From positions 463,910,072 through 463,974,071 of the forward strand of contig NC_081406.1 in assembly GCF_030272615.1 (NCBI RefSeq): a DNA stretch of 64,000 nucleotides, in the 5' to 3' direction. Both the position numbers and the translations under genes were made by a program. The notes under the pieces are model-generated. The model did not search any database. It saw nothing but the letters and a program-made list of their open reading frames with translations, and had not been told where the DNA came from. Of this stretch, positions 49,584 through 61,846 are shown one piece after another (the first letter of the stretch is position 1; each line of letters begins with the position of its first letter). This stretch comes from Cryptomeria japonica (taxonomy: Eukaryota; Streptophyta; Pinopsida; Cupressales; Cupressaceae).

Positions 49584-50408
49584 TGGACCATTGAGAGGGG
49601 GGTGAATAAGTGAAAATAAAAAAAATTAACTTCTAAAAGATCTAAGCTTTAATCACAATAATCATACTGCTATGAGAAGAGATATAAAACACATTAACAC
49701 ACACACAAACAGAGCAAACTCATAACACATGTATATACGAGGAAAACCCATAGTGGGAAAAAACCTTGGTGAGAAATGTTGTTGGAGTCTACTGCTCCAA
49801 TCCACCCTCACAAGTAAATCATTGGATACAAATTTTAGGGCACCAACCCAAGGAGAACCAACCCCTAAAGCTTTATGGACTCTAAGCCAAAGGAGAAACA
49901 ACCCCTAGCTTTATGGGCACCAACCCTTGATCTAAGCACCCACTCAAAGAATTACAATAAACATGTACTTAAAACAAATTATGCACCTTGTTACAAATGA
50001 GATTTTGTAACACCATACTATTATGCTCTTATTCTCTGCTATCTATCTTCTTCTTATCTCCACATCAAGCTCTTTGACCTCTGTTTGATTCAATCCTCCT
50101 TCTCTGCGTCTCACAGTGTGCATAACTCACTGTGTTATCTGCCTTGACTCTCCACACTCTTGTCACTGGTCTTTGCATTGCACATTACTATTCTTCTTTG
50201 TCTTTTGTATACTCTACTCAGTCCACTCTACTTCTCTTCATTATCTACTCTCTACTTAGCAACCGTCCTTCTTACCCACATATACAACTATGCAGCTTCA
50301 TCGATCCTTCTTCCAATTCTTGATCTTTTTTGTTGATCTAGTTATCTCAACCATCTTAGCACACATACACACACACACACACACACACTTTTCATACCCC
50401 CTCTCTGA
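49584..50408 (-). repeat. LTR-like fragment
   Basis: It begins TGGACCATTGAGAGGGGGGTGAAT, resembling the plus-strand starts at 50409 and 60527. It has the GAAAACCCATAGTGGGAAAAAACC word that both other LTRs also carry (50594, 60745). No CCAACA end with an adjoining polypurine tract is seen before 50409, so it is probably truncated by the next element. A CA microsatellite lies near its right end. Confidence 0.55.
50361..50388. repeat. CA microsatellite
   Basis: About 13 CA units with one interruption. Confidence 0.9.
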
Positions 50409-51598
50409 TGAATACTAAGAGGGGGGGGATGAATTAGTATACCAGAAATACTGAACTTAAACACTTTAACAATTTAGGAGTAAACTGATATAACAGTTTA
50501 ACTAACAAACCAGTTAAAACAAATGCAAACCAAACAACAAATAAGACATTCACCCATAGAAGCACAATCACCTTAACACAAGAGATTTTGACATGGAAAC
50601 CCAAATGGGAAAAACCATGGTGAGATGAAACTCACAAGTAACTATTTGCAAAATAGTAACTAGACCAGTTAAGGTCATACAATGTTCTTTACCAGAATAG
50701 ATCTTGTTAGGAATCTCAATCTTTGCTAGGAGATAAGTCTGATTAAAGACTACCTTGTGAGAGGATTTCAGATCCACAAATGTGAACCACCTTGTTAGAG
50801 GGTTTACAAAGGCTTTTCTGGGCCTACCCGGTTAAGGGTTTCAGACTTGTCGAAGATGTGAGTAATCAACAAGTGAATGATCTAGCAAATAGCACAGTCT
50901 ACTTGGTTAGATCCATGATAGCTCATTGCTAATGCATTTTAGCATTACTTCAGTCTTCAGTAAATCCACACTTTGTTATAGCACACAAACTTGATCTTCT
51001 CTTCTAAGATCGCACATACAAAAAATCATCAACCACCAAAAACCCCTTACTTCTACACACTCCAAAACCCTAGATATGATGTTCTTAAAAAAGAATCTAA
51101 TATCATGTCGGTCCAATAGGATTACATTGCAAGTTTCCTAGGTTCATTGCATCTAGACACATTTGATAACATGACACAAATCACCATCAAAGTGTCGGTG
51201 GATGGTAACTCATCACATAAATACTAGTTGGTAACTCATCACAGAGTATTACCGGTTCATACAACTTTACCGGTTGCCGGTTGTCCAAAAATGAAGACTG
51301 GGAAAATGATAACTATCACTTTAGTTTCTTCACTCTGCTTGAGATCCTTGAACCGCTTGAGGTCTCCATACCACTTGACATCAGTAAAACACTTTCTACA
51401 AAACAACCGCTTGAGGTCTCCATACCGCTTGAGATCGGTAAAACACTTTCTGCAAAACATCGATAACCTATAGACTATAATGCAATACCAGTTTGGAACA
51501 AATACCGATTGAGCATAACTCCTACATACAAAAGTGATCTCAAAGCAAATGTGTGTCCATCAATGACAATTACAACATAAACATCAAAAATGCCAACA
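50409..51598 (-). repeat. 3' LTR of the non-autonomous element
   Basis: The right edge is firm: CCAACA at 51593-51598 is followed by the polypurine tract. The left edge is set at TGAATACTAAGAGGGGGG (50409), but TGATGAATAC at 50406 is also possible. Inside are GGAAACCCAAATGGGAAAAACC and a direct repeat of CCGCTTGAGGTCTCCATACC around 51353-51440. Confidence 0.65.
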
Positions 51599-51612
51599 AT
51601 CTCCCCCTTTGG
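51599..51612 (-). other. Polypurine tract of the non-autonomous element
   Basis: The plus-strand text ATCTCCCCCTTTGG reads CCAAAGGGGGAGAT on the minus strand and is followed by TGTTGG. It is identical to the tract at 61501. Confidence 0.8.
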
Positions 51613-52120
51613 CATTTATGGCAACACTTAGGAAAATTTTGACATCTAAGTGTTTTACAACAAAAATATGCCATAATCAAAACTAATTCCCCTAATCATA
51701 TACACTTTCCCTTTTGTAGAAAATACAATGTATACTACTCCCTTATAGAGATAAACATGAAAGTATACATAGCATGCATCAAAATTTTGAATAAATACAA
51801 AATACTACTCCCCCTTTGCCAACAATGACAAAGTGCAGCTGAATAACCCCTGTGTCCATTAGCATTAAAATAATAAGAGTTTATGACAATAAAGAGTGAA
51901 ACTTATCAAAAACCAATTTAAAGTCTTTCATAAATGTCTTCATGGATACAAACCATGACTCAAGCAATGAGGTAGCAACTTCACTCTCTGTTTGCATCTG
52001 GGATACTTGTTCCTCCATGGTGTCCAAGGTACTCATCTCTTGAGTAACCATCAAGGCATCCAGATTTAGATAGCATTTATAAAGTATTTACAGTCTTGGT
52101 AGTAGAACCAGTTGTAGTTC

Positions 52121-55105
52121 CTATAAATCACTGGTCTGGTTTCTGATATCCAACTCAATTCTTGTAGCTTGAAGTTGAAACCGGTGAACAGTTTGTCCAT
52201 AAGCAATAAAGGAATCATATGCTGTCTTGAAGGTGCTTATGAATGTCTGCAAATCAGTTTGTAGTTTGTCTTTTTGAGCAAGCATGTCATCACAAAATAG
52301 ATGGGGTTGACATATCTTGTTGAGTAGTAGATTCCCCTCATCCATAACATCTTTAATGTCCTTCTGTGCCTTTTGTAGATTGGACTGAAGCTCATTCAAC
52401 TTCTTCACCAAGGTAGTGTCCAGAGCCTTTTGATGTTTCCTTTTTGCATTGGCTTCAGAAACATCTTCCAGACATTGCACGTGGTCCTCTCCAACCGTGC
52501 ATAAGAGCTTCAATTGAGCTAGAGTGGAATCGATACTTGGGAGACTGGTACCGGGAATCAAACTGGTGAGAGTTTCCACCGCAGTTTGAATCACATCTTC
52601 CTCCTTTTTCCTTCATAGTGCATCCAATCGCTCTTGAGAAAGCTTAATGCTTTGCAGTAGCTCCATTTCATTTGTGGACTGGAGGTCAATAGGACTAGTG
52701 ATGTCAGCTAGTTTGGCTTTACCACCGGTTGCCTTTGGGGTCTCTACATATACACTTTTTGCAGCTTCCTCCTTTTCCTTCTTATTTTGCTTAACTTCTT
52801 CTACCTTCTTCTGCTCCTCAACTTCTTTCTTTCTTCTTATTTCCGCTTCTCTTCCTCTTTCCTTTCTTCTTCCTTCTTTTTCTTCTTCTTCTCCACTTCC
52901 TGTTTCTTCTCTTCTTCCTTCTTGTTCTTCTCCACTTCCTATTTCTTCTCTTCTTCCTTCTTCTTCGCTTCCTGTCTCTTCTCTTCTTCCTTCTTCTTCT
53001 TCTCCACTTCCTGTTTCTTCTCTTCTTCCTTCTTCTTCTCTTATTCCTTCTTCTTCTCTTCTTCCTTTTGCTTCTCTTCTTCTTTTTGCTTCTTCTCATC
53101 TTCTGCCTATTTCCTCTTCTCTTCCTCCTTTCTCTTCTCATCATCCTATTTCTCCTATCCTGCCATTTCTGATGGTGTATCGGGGGTAACATCTTCACCA
53201 TTCAAGGCCTCACTGTTATACATTTCATTCGGTTTTGAAATTTTCAGTTCTTGTTCAACCTTTTTGTTGGCTTCGGACACTTGATGCAGTCTTAGAGCAG
53301 CTTAAGCATGAGAGTGGGTATCTTTTACCACCTCAGGGACTTTCCCTTCTAGCAACAAGAGTCTCCTTCTTCGCATAAAGAAAAGGCCTTTATATTTTTC
53401 CATAACTTCATAGAGCAAAATTGGATACATCAGAAAAATATTGTGCAAATATTTCCTCTCTTATTTACTGTTCTTTTTCTATGGCAATGAGTCATTTGTT
53501 GTCCAAATAATTATATAAATAATTTGGCATCATAGATTTAATTTCTGATGGCAACCGGTCATTAATACATAAATACTGAATGATTGTCTGTTCTACTTCC
53601 TCCTTCTCATTATCATTGAAATAATCAAAATAATCTACTAAGTCACTCAACACTTTCCTCTTGATATTCTTAATGGTTCTTTGACAATGTGTCAAAGGTT
53701 TGTAAGAGGAGATATCAATATTTAGCGGTGCTAATGATGTTGGTTCACTGTTGGTTGCCTTTGTCTTCTTCCTCGTTTGCCTAGTCTTCTTAGGTGGTTC
53801 TTCAGATGCAGTGTCTTCTGATTCTGGTGTGTTGCTTTTTGTTTTCCGCTTTCTCTCAAAGACTTTGGCAGGAGCAACTTCTAGTTTCTTCTTTTCTAGT
53901 GACTGCTTGGTCACTTTAGCACTCACTAGACTAATCGGTGCCGATGCAGATGGCACTGCCTTTCCTTTCTTCACTGAGGCCTCCTCAATTGGTGTAACCC
54001 TTTCCAGATAAGTGTCAGTTCTCTTCTTTTTAGGATCAAGTGGTGAGACAAGTAGGGTAGAAGCATACACATCCAGAATGACATACATTACCTCATAACC
54101 CATAGGCTCCACTTCTTCCTTTCTGGGCTCAACTGCCTCCATTATGCACACATCTACTTTGATGATAAAGCAGATGTCCTCTTCATATTACTTGACAATA
54201 TCATTGGATATTCTCACCCTTTGGCTCATCTTCCATCTAAACTCATCAAAGTATTTGTTCAGAACTTCAAGGTAATCAGTTCCAACCACTTGTAGACTTT
54301 CCCTGATTTGTTTTGAAACTAGTTGGTCAGCAGACCACTGAATATCACCGACTCCTAGAAAGTAGCCTTCTAAGTAAACGAACAATCCGATCAATAGTTG
54401 TCCGAATTTAAATCTCAAGCCATTGTCCTATTTTATTGACTTCAGGTTCACCAAGAGTTGCCTTTGCATACAGATGCATAAATCAAATGAGCCATCTTCC
54501 ATAATCATCGGGTACCCAACATTTACTGTTGAAGCAGAGACATAGTTGATCCTGCTAGCATAGAATGTTCGGTAACCTATCACCATGCAGGCATAGTTGA
54601 CCAGATCATCCTTGATGGTATTGATGGTCATTCTCTGTTGGTTGCTCACAGAACTGGTGAGCTTGGTCATATCGGTCTTGCTGATCTTCCTTAGGGCTGG
54701 CACTTCTCCAACATTACAAAAACTGGTGATGGCATGAAATGCTTCCGGTGTGATGTCATGTGTCCACTCCAAATACATTTTGTCACCGTGCACTTTACTT
54801 AGAATGATGTGGATGTGATCATATGTGAATTCTTCAAGGAAATAGACCGCATTGTGAAGCTTCTTCTTTTCCAAGATGCTAAATTCTAGTTTGATCTTCT
54901 TGTCCTTCCTGTAGAACAAAATCAACTGAGAATGGATCACCAGAGATCCTAGGTCTTCAATTTTATAGTCAATGTAATCTAAAATACCTTCCTCCACTAT
55001 AACACCAATGGGTATTTGGGATAGGGCATTATATTTTGCCTTCCGTTGTATGAAATCAACTAAATCAACAAGTGCATTAGAACTAGAGTGTGATGTTGAA
55101 GCCAT
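52121..55105 (-). pseudogene. Long ORF of unknown function in the LTR element, broken
   Basis: The likely start is ACCATGG at 55105 (MASTSHSSSNALVD). The frame runs through single stops at 54428 (TAG) and 54188 (TAA), which CAG to TAG and CAA to TAA would explain, to a TGA at 53492. Segments in order: about 310 residues with a globular look; a Lys/Ser/Thr-rich linker (54151-53492); a Lys/Glu/Gln-rich repeat region (about 53200-52780) with EVEKKKEEEKKQ-like units; and a Leu-rich, coiled-coil-like end (52594-52121) back in the frame of the start. I do not recognise the family. It sits just before the 3' LTR, where some copia elements carry an extra or env-like ORF. Confidence 0.55.
52780..53200 (-). 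repeat. Low-complexity Lys/Glu coding repeat
   Basis: Roughly 40-bp repeats of the plus-strand type CTTCTTCTTCTCCACTTCCTGTTTCTTCTCTTC. In one minus-strand frame they give E/K/Q-rich units. That frame carries stops such as TAG at about 52910-52945 (CAG to TAG). The Ser/Phe ORFs on the plus strand and the Arg-rich ORF on the minus strand (52818-53201) are other-frame readings of the same repeat. Confidence 0.75.
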
Positions 55106-55546
55106 GGTAAACAAAGAAACTCGAAAAATACCTTCAAAAGTCAAGATTTAGGGCTTGCAAATTTTGCTTCGTCACTCACTATTTCAGTTGCTGGATTACC
55201 ACTTTGAGTTCCACACTTGACCGATTGATGAAACCTTTAGATTCTTCTTCAGGGTTTTGAAATCTCTCCTTTTTGCAAGACAAATTGCCTTTTATCGGTC
55301 TACACTTGAAAACTCCTTCGCTCGAAAACTGATAAGTGAAAATTACTTGAAAATCCCTTTTTAAATGAATTCTTCACCTACCACAATAAATGCTCCACTA
55401 TTAGAGCGTAAACCCTAATTTTCCTTTTACCGTTTCCAGTCTTCTACCAATTGACAGGTATCACATACCGGTTAAGGTCTTTTACCGGTGTAAACTGGGG
55501 GTTCGAAACATTTCACCGATTTGTTCCCCCTAAGCCTTTTTGTATC

Positions 55547-56040
55547 TTAATTTGCTGGTTCAACGACTTCCACACTAGGTGCAGAAACCAGTTCTTCTTG
55601 AGACATTTCTTCTGGCTTCTTCTTCCAAGTTTTCTTCATATCTGTTTGAACAGTTTTAACATCAATCTTTCCTTCTGGAGTGACCGGTATATCATCCAAT
55701 ATATTCTTTCTCATTCTACAGAATCTTGCTGTATGACCCAGTTTGTTGCAATGATAGCAAATCATTCCAGGTGCTCTCCAACGTCCATTATTCATGTTTC
55801 AATTCTTCCTTCTGCATGTTGCAACAGTGTGACCACTACCATGACAAATCAAACAGGTTGCTCTCCATCTGATTGTCGCTTGATAGCCACTGCTTCCTGA
55901 CTGATAATTGTAGGTATTAAACCGGTTAGGATTCTGGTTCCCAAAGGGTTTAGGAAAAACTCCTTGACTCCTTTGAGGATACCTTCCAGTTTTGTGCATG
56001 ATAGACCTGCATTTATTTTGGATGTCTTATGGAGATTCAA
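55547..56040 (-). pseudogene. Gag remnant with two CCHC zinc knuckles
   Basis: The nucleocapsid part of a retrotransposon gag binds the element RNA. First knuckle: CLICHGSGHTVATC (about 55850-55809). Second knuckle: CYHCNKLGHTARFC (about 55762-55721). Both fit CX2CX4HX4C fully. An in-frame TGA (55801-55799) separates them; a CGA to TGA change would explain it. The C-terminal end is VEVVEPAN. The upstream gag body is missing beyond about 56040. Confidence 0.8.
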
Positions 56041-57240
56041 GATTGAAAATACTTTAAACTATGCAATGCAAGTGTAAAATAAAATAAATATGATATTTTA
56101 TGTAATTAACTAAGATTAATTTTAGCCAAAAGACAATGTGAGTTATGCTAGAATGCTCTCTAAAATTCACTATAAGTTAGATGCATACAAGATTTCAGGA
56201 TCTGGATTATGAAGAAATGAGGTCTATTTATACGTAAAATGGAGCAATGGAGGGTTGAGATTGAGTATTCTCATCAAAGGTTAGGATTGATGAGTTTATG
56301 ATCCATGTGAGGGATTTTAATCCAATCCAAGGATGACAAATGCCAACAAGAGATGGGTTGACAAGAGTGGGAATAAGCATTAAATGCTTGACATGACTTA
56401 AGGGTTAACTTGGGAGGTAAGGTTAATGTTGAGTTGAATGAATAAAGCCATTATCTAATAAATAATGCATTTATCGAATGGATAAACTCTTGTGCAAGAG
56501 TTAGTGAGGATAACCATGGTCAAAGAAATAAATGCTTGAAGAGACCCATGAGTTAAATGAGGGTTGAGTTAGAGGTAAAGTCTCTAACCATGGGGGCAAG
56601 TGGATTTAACCATAAATGGTTATGTAAGATCCATTAATGGTCATGTAAGAGCCATTAGTGATTTGGAAGACTTTAGAGGTTAGCTTGTTGAACACATAAA
56701 GCATTAAATGCTTTTCAAAGACTTTGAAGGCTTTGAGAAGTGACTCCAAGTTTCTTAGGAATGTGATAATATTTAGGGGATGGGATTAGGCTAATTAGGA
56801 ATGGTTTATAAAGTGGTTAGAAGGGTCTAAAAGGGGATTTAGGATTGCAAGTGAGTTTGGTGGGTGAGGGAAAATAGGATTTTAAATTAAAATAAAATTA
56901 ACTTATTTCAATTGTGGTTGCAACTTGCATTTGTAGGAGAATGCAAGTGGGGGGGATTTTATGATTTAAATAAATGTTTTAATTATTTATTTAAAAGAGG
57001 AAAGGGAATTAAATTAAATAAATATGATTTATTCATTTAATTGATTGTGAATTTGGTTTAATGAATTAGTTAAAATAAATTAAATAATTTAATTAATTAA
57101 TAGGAGAATGGTTGAGGAGGAATTAATTAAATATTAATTTAATTAACTGTTGGCTAGTGGGTTTATTAATCAAATAAATAGTAAATATTCATTTAATTAA
57201 ATGGACAAATTTATGTGACTATAGGATGTAATTTTCCAAA
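56041..57240. repeat. AT-rich repeat-like DNA, possibly an old LTR
   Basis: No gene is seen. The sequence has many ATTAAATG, AATTAAATAAAT and GGTTGAG words, and a GAATGCAAGTGGGGGGGA tract near 56940. It resembles an LTR in composition, but I cannot find both ends or a TSD. Confidence 0.35.
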
Positions 57241-57542
57241 GTATGCATAATTGAGATATCCTACGCTACTGGGCAGGTGGTTTGTAACAACGGAAGCGAT
57301 ATTGAAGTGAATATGGGATTGTATGCACTACCTACAATAAATGTGTGACTCAATGGCTGTGCACCTTCTTCGTTGGAGAGGTAAAAGAAGATGAAGGTTG
57401 CCAAAAAAAAAAGACTGACTTCAATTAAGGTCAAATATTTTTCATGAAAGGTGAATGTTTGTTCATATGTGTGTTTGCATTGCATATTACTCTTTCTACT
57501 CCATAGGATTCTATGTTGATTGTTCCATCCATGTGATGTTAG

Positions 57543-60526
57543 GCTGATGTTGATGGGGTTAATGGAGGGAGCTCATAGTTGTCCGAAGCTTTCGCTGACA
57601 CTGTATGTAGTGCGCCATAAAAAAGTATCCCTCAAACCTCAGACATCCATTAGGAAGAAGCGGCAGAAGGAGATGATGAATGAAAAGTTGAGTGCACTTA
57701 GAGACGAGAAGAATGTAGGGAAGTCTCCTAATGTGGGACAGATGTTGGAGGATACCAACAAACATCAATAGGTAATATAGATAGTTTTACACAGATAATT
57801 TGGTGACAAAAGGAGTTATAAATCTCTTGTTATTCACTTTTCCAAAATTTCCAAAAAAAAAGTCGCTGATAAATCTGCCCATCTCGATCAAGGATCTCTA
57901 ATTTTTGAAAAATTTGGTCTTTTCAGATTTTCATGTTCTTGATGGGCAGTTTTGTAGCTAGTTTTCCCTCATATGGTTTCGTATGGTTTAAATCTGTACA
58001 TACACTCCTTTTGAATGTGCACTCTTTTGCAGCATACTATCGTAGAAGGAAACATTGATGGGAAGAAACATTCCAAAAGAAATGATAGTGACTTTGTAAC
58101 TGCAAACCACGATGGGGATGAAGGGGATAATGTGTGTCAGCCACCTATTTTGGTATTGTTCTATTGCATTGACATGAATTGATTTAGTTATGTTGATGGC
58201 CAACTATACAAAAATATTGTTTACGTTAGCACATGGATACGTTACTCATGCAGCCAACTATGAAAGACGAGGAAGATTGTATCTATGAAGATGAACACAC
58301 TCTTGTTGTTGGAGGTGAACTGCACCTTCAACTCGATGGGAAAGTTTTTGATAAAGGTATTGTTGATGGGGTTGGGAGGGGTGTGCAATGTCACAAAAAT
58401 TTGCTCCAACGAGGTTGTGCTAAAGTCCGAATCATGGATGTCTTTGATGGAAATGCCTTGTTGCCTTATCCACATTCATTCTTTGAGTCATTATTAGACT
58501 CCCTTAAGTCATGGGAGGTATGGGATATCAAATACCTCATCTGTGTCCCATCTATGGTGAGATTGCAAGATCCTTTCCTCTGTTCTCTCATGCGACCATT
58601 TAACTTTTTTGAATGCAACAATATTGGTAGCAATCATTTGATGTCGCTTTTTATGTGGTAGGTTATAGTTGTCGAAACTGTTGAGCCAAAAAATTAGGAT
58701 ATGAAATGCAATCCTATGATTAGACGCACAAGTGTGAGGCTACAAACACTTGGCATCACCCCTCTTGAGTTACATGAGAACCCGAAGAAGCATCAAGTCT
58801 TCTACTTTGGTGTTAACTCCATTGCACAAAATAGGCAGAGGAGGCAATAAATATATTTTTGTTGTGTATGTCCTCCTTATGGGACCCAAAATAGACGCTT
58901 GAAAGCTTAGACAATAGACAGTAATAATTATAGCTAGATACTTTAGTGGAAGAATACTCTTCATAAACCATTTGCACCTTATCTCAACTGCTTGGAAGCT
59001 AAAATTTGTTTAAACATTGTGTGTATCTGTGAACAATTATTTTTGCATTTATTATTTTTTTGTGCATACATACGATTAATTATTTATGCCTTTTCTCATT
59101 GTTTGTGTGTATATTGTAATGCATCCCAAGGGATACCGTGGTGCAACATCCTAATCTTCCTTGTAATATAATGCAACATAGCCTTCTCAAATTATCATAC
59201 TTCACAAATTTCTCTGTGTTTCTATAATTTGGTTTCATATATGTTACTGCCATGTTTTCCATGTCTCTTCTTTTGTCCAAGTGTATGCTGAATTTGTTTG
59301 TTGTAATTGTTGAGCATGTCCTATTTCCATTGTAAGTTATGACAGTTGAATATTTTTTAAACATACCATCTGAAATGAATTAATAATTTAAATTAACAAT
59401 ATAAACACACAAAATTATGAGACCAACACAAAACTTTTGTGAAAAGGATGTTTAATGAGTCAATTGAAAACTATAGGTGGAGGATCAATGAGTGATGGAG
59501 TCAGTTTCCGCAAAAGTGCATTCCCAATTTCAAGGTACCATGGCACCCACTGCCCCCTCCCCCAGACAGCTATTTTGCATCCAAAATGTTAAAATTGTAC
59601 CTCGTGTTATTGACCTTTTCGTGAGTTATTGCTAGTTGATTTTGTGTGTATGTGTTGTGATTTTGTGAAATGCCAATAAAATGATGTACTGTTTTAAGAT
59701 TTTGGAGGCAGAGTAGCTGCAACCCCGATTGTTGGGCCATTGAGAATCACATATTTAGTTCAAAATTGTAGTTTCTCATTTTTAGACAAAAATGGAAGAC
59801 AAACTTAGTCATTTCATGTTTGTCTACACTTTTCTTTCATGCATCTTTCATTGTCTTACATTTTTTTTCTTTGTTGTCTACTAATATGCCTCCTTTTGTT
59901 AATGTTTATAGGGACGACAATGGGAAAATAAGGGGCAAGCAAAAAAAAGGTCACTGAAACACATCTTGAGGTGGATGGAAAGCCTGAAAAGAGTTCACCC
60001 AGGCTCGGGGCCTCAAATGTTTACAGCTTTGATGGGAAAGGGAAGACGACAACAAAAGCAGCACCCAAGCATGTGGCCTCCAATGTTCTCACCTCTCATG
60101 GTTTAGGGAAGACGACAAAAAAAGAAACACCCCCCTTACCAAAGTCGAAGGATAGCCAGAGCCCTCATTGCATGACCAATCTAAAGTTTGATGCACTTTA
60201 TGGACAATTGCTAATGGACAAGGTTCAAATTACCGAGGCTGAAAGTGAAAGGCTGAAAAAAATGGTCATTGATCTGGAAAGGAGATGCAGTGAACTCATG
60301 AAGAATATCATGGAGTTGACTGATAGGAATGTTGAGTTGGAGATGGAAGTGCGTAAACACCAGATGCTGACAAAGAAAGTGGAGGTAGTGCATGAGGCGA
60401 TAATGAAACATAATTTTTTTTTGCTAACCAGTTTAATAACATGTTGGATGCATGTGAGATAAACATTGAACACTAGAAACAAAGGTTGAAGGAGGTAGTT
60501 GGTCTGGCAAGCGATGAAGTTGATGA
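57543..60526 (+). pseudogene. Decayed multi-exon gene of unknown function
   Basis: Candidate exons: 57543-57771, 58033-58152, 58254-58517, 58662-58850, 59477-59534 and 59912-60526, mostly with AG acceptors and GT donors. The second and third are exactly 40 and 88 codons and all three joins from 57771 to 58662 keep phase 0. The last exon joins 59534 in phase across the intron. It encodes a Lys/Ser-rich stretch and a coiled coil (AESERLKKMVIDLERRC, then KKVEVVHEAIMKH). Decay marks: TAG at 57769 and 58695, one-base losses in an A-run (59941-59948) and a T-run (60414-60422), and a TAG where Trp is likely at about 60474. I do not recognise the protein. The copia LTR at 60527 cuts off the end. Confidence 0.5.
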
Positions 60527-61500
60527 TGTAGGTCCCAGAGACAACTAAAAGGGGGAGGGGGTGAATCAGTTGTCTAATAAATTCAAACCAAAAACTTATT
60601 AACCAACTTAATGCTTAATACCACTAAGACAGTTAAGTATGCCGGTCAATAGTGTTAACAGAAAATTGCAGTACCGGTAAGAATTATTGCATGAAACATA
60701 AGTACAAAGTCATCCACAACACATGACACCAATATTTGTACGTGGAAACCTTGTAAGGGGAAAAACCATGGTGGGAAAACATGCAGAAAGGCCAATAGCC
60801 TAGAGCGCACTACTCAATCACAAATGGGAGTCACACTGACTACAGTTGGATGGTTAAATCCAATGAGAATGTACTGCACAAAATAGCATCTTCATATGCT
60901 GGAGCAGTACCGGTGTAATGCTGATATGCTTCTACAAAAACCTAACTTCACCTTTAAATGATGTCTTCATGTATATCTCTGTTTGATCTCGCATTCCACA
61001 CTTGATCTTAGAAATAAGATCTTACATTTATACCATACCCTAAGACCAATTTAAGTAGGTCGGCTCTACAAGATATTACAATAAAAACATTTTACAAATA
61101 ATATAATATCTGATGCAATAACCGATTGAACATGTCGGCTTAATGCATTTATAACAATAATAAACCATCTCCATAGCATGCCATGCTGATCTAGAAAAGA
61201 TAAACCTGTCGGTGTAACCCTAGATAACTTGGACCTATTTGCCGGTAAAAGCAAATATGCAAATAAGAATATACCAATGATTATTACTTCAAAGTAAAGT
61301 GTCCACATGATGTCTTCGATATTACCAAGTGTCTTCCATGTCATTTCAAGTACCGATGAATATTATATCCTATCAGTTGACTATATACTAGTAACTATTT
61401 GCACAGTTTACTGTTTGTCGGTGAATGTTGCTGGATCTCCAAAGTAGGTGTATTTAGCAGGTGTTGACATCAATGACAAAACCATACCAAAATACCAACA
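60527..61500 (-). repeat. 3' LTR of the copia element
   Basis: 974 bp. The plus strand starts TGTAGGTCCCAGAGAC and ends ACCAACA next to the polypurine tract, so on the minus strand it begins TGTTGGTATTTTGG. It carries GGGGAAAAACCATGGTGGG, shared with the other copia-like LTRs. The bases GATGA (60522-60526) should be one TSD copy; the partner is outside the window. Confidence 0.82.
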
Positions 61501-61513
61501 ATCTCCCCCTTTG
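61501..61513 (-). other. Polypurine tract of the copia element
   Basis: ATCTCCCCCTTTG on the plus strand reads CAAAGGGGGAGAT on the minus strand, directly before TGTTGG. Confidence 0.85.
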
Positions 61514-61846
61514 GCATTGATGGCAACACAAGATGGAAAAACCATCAAAGTGCCAAAACAGAAATGCCAAGTACGAAAACCAATTCTCCTCCTGGGAGTA
61601 ATATGTGTTTATACCAATCTCTCCTCAAAAAGATAATTCATTTTTCATACATCTCTCCCCAATGTTTTTCCATATATCTCTCCCCCTTTGACATCAAATG
61701 CCAAAGTCACAAAAAGTCAAGTTCATACAAAATACCAACCAAGTCAATATACCAACTACTCCCCCTGGGAGGTAGCTTCCTCATCAAATACTGGAGTAAA
61801 AGATTTGTCCATTTAATTCTGCCAGTTGATGACAATCATCAACTAT

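Larger units (their letters stand above)
50409..56040 (-). mobile_element. Non-autonomous LTR element with gag knuckles and an unknown ORF
   Basis: In minus-strand order it has a gag remnant with two zinc knuckles (56040-55547), a leader, a long decayed ORF (55105-52121), a polypurine tract (51612-51599) and the 3' LTR (51598 to about 50409). No protease, integrase or RT is visible. No 5' LTR is found to the right, so the element is truncated near 56040. Its 3' end (GCCAAAGGGGGAGAT then TGTTGG) is the same as that of the copia element at 61500. Confidence 0.68.

Noticed and set aside
52647-53284. Ser/Phe/Leu-rich plus-strand ORFs and an Arg-rich minus-strand ORF
   Set aside because: All are alternative readings of one pyrimidine-rich repeat in the minus-strand ORF of the LTR element.
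56041-57240. Possible 5' LTR of the pol-less element
   Set aside because: It shares none of the marker words of the 3' LTR at 50409-51598 (no GGGGTGAAT start, no CCAACA end), so it cannot be the partner LTR.
57261-57485. 74-codon minus-strand ORF near the multi-exon locus
   Set aside because: It is short, with no domain, on the strand opposite to the supported exons, and partly formed by an A-run.
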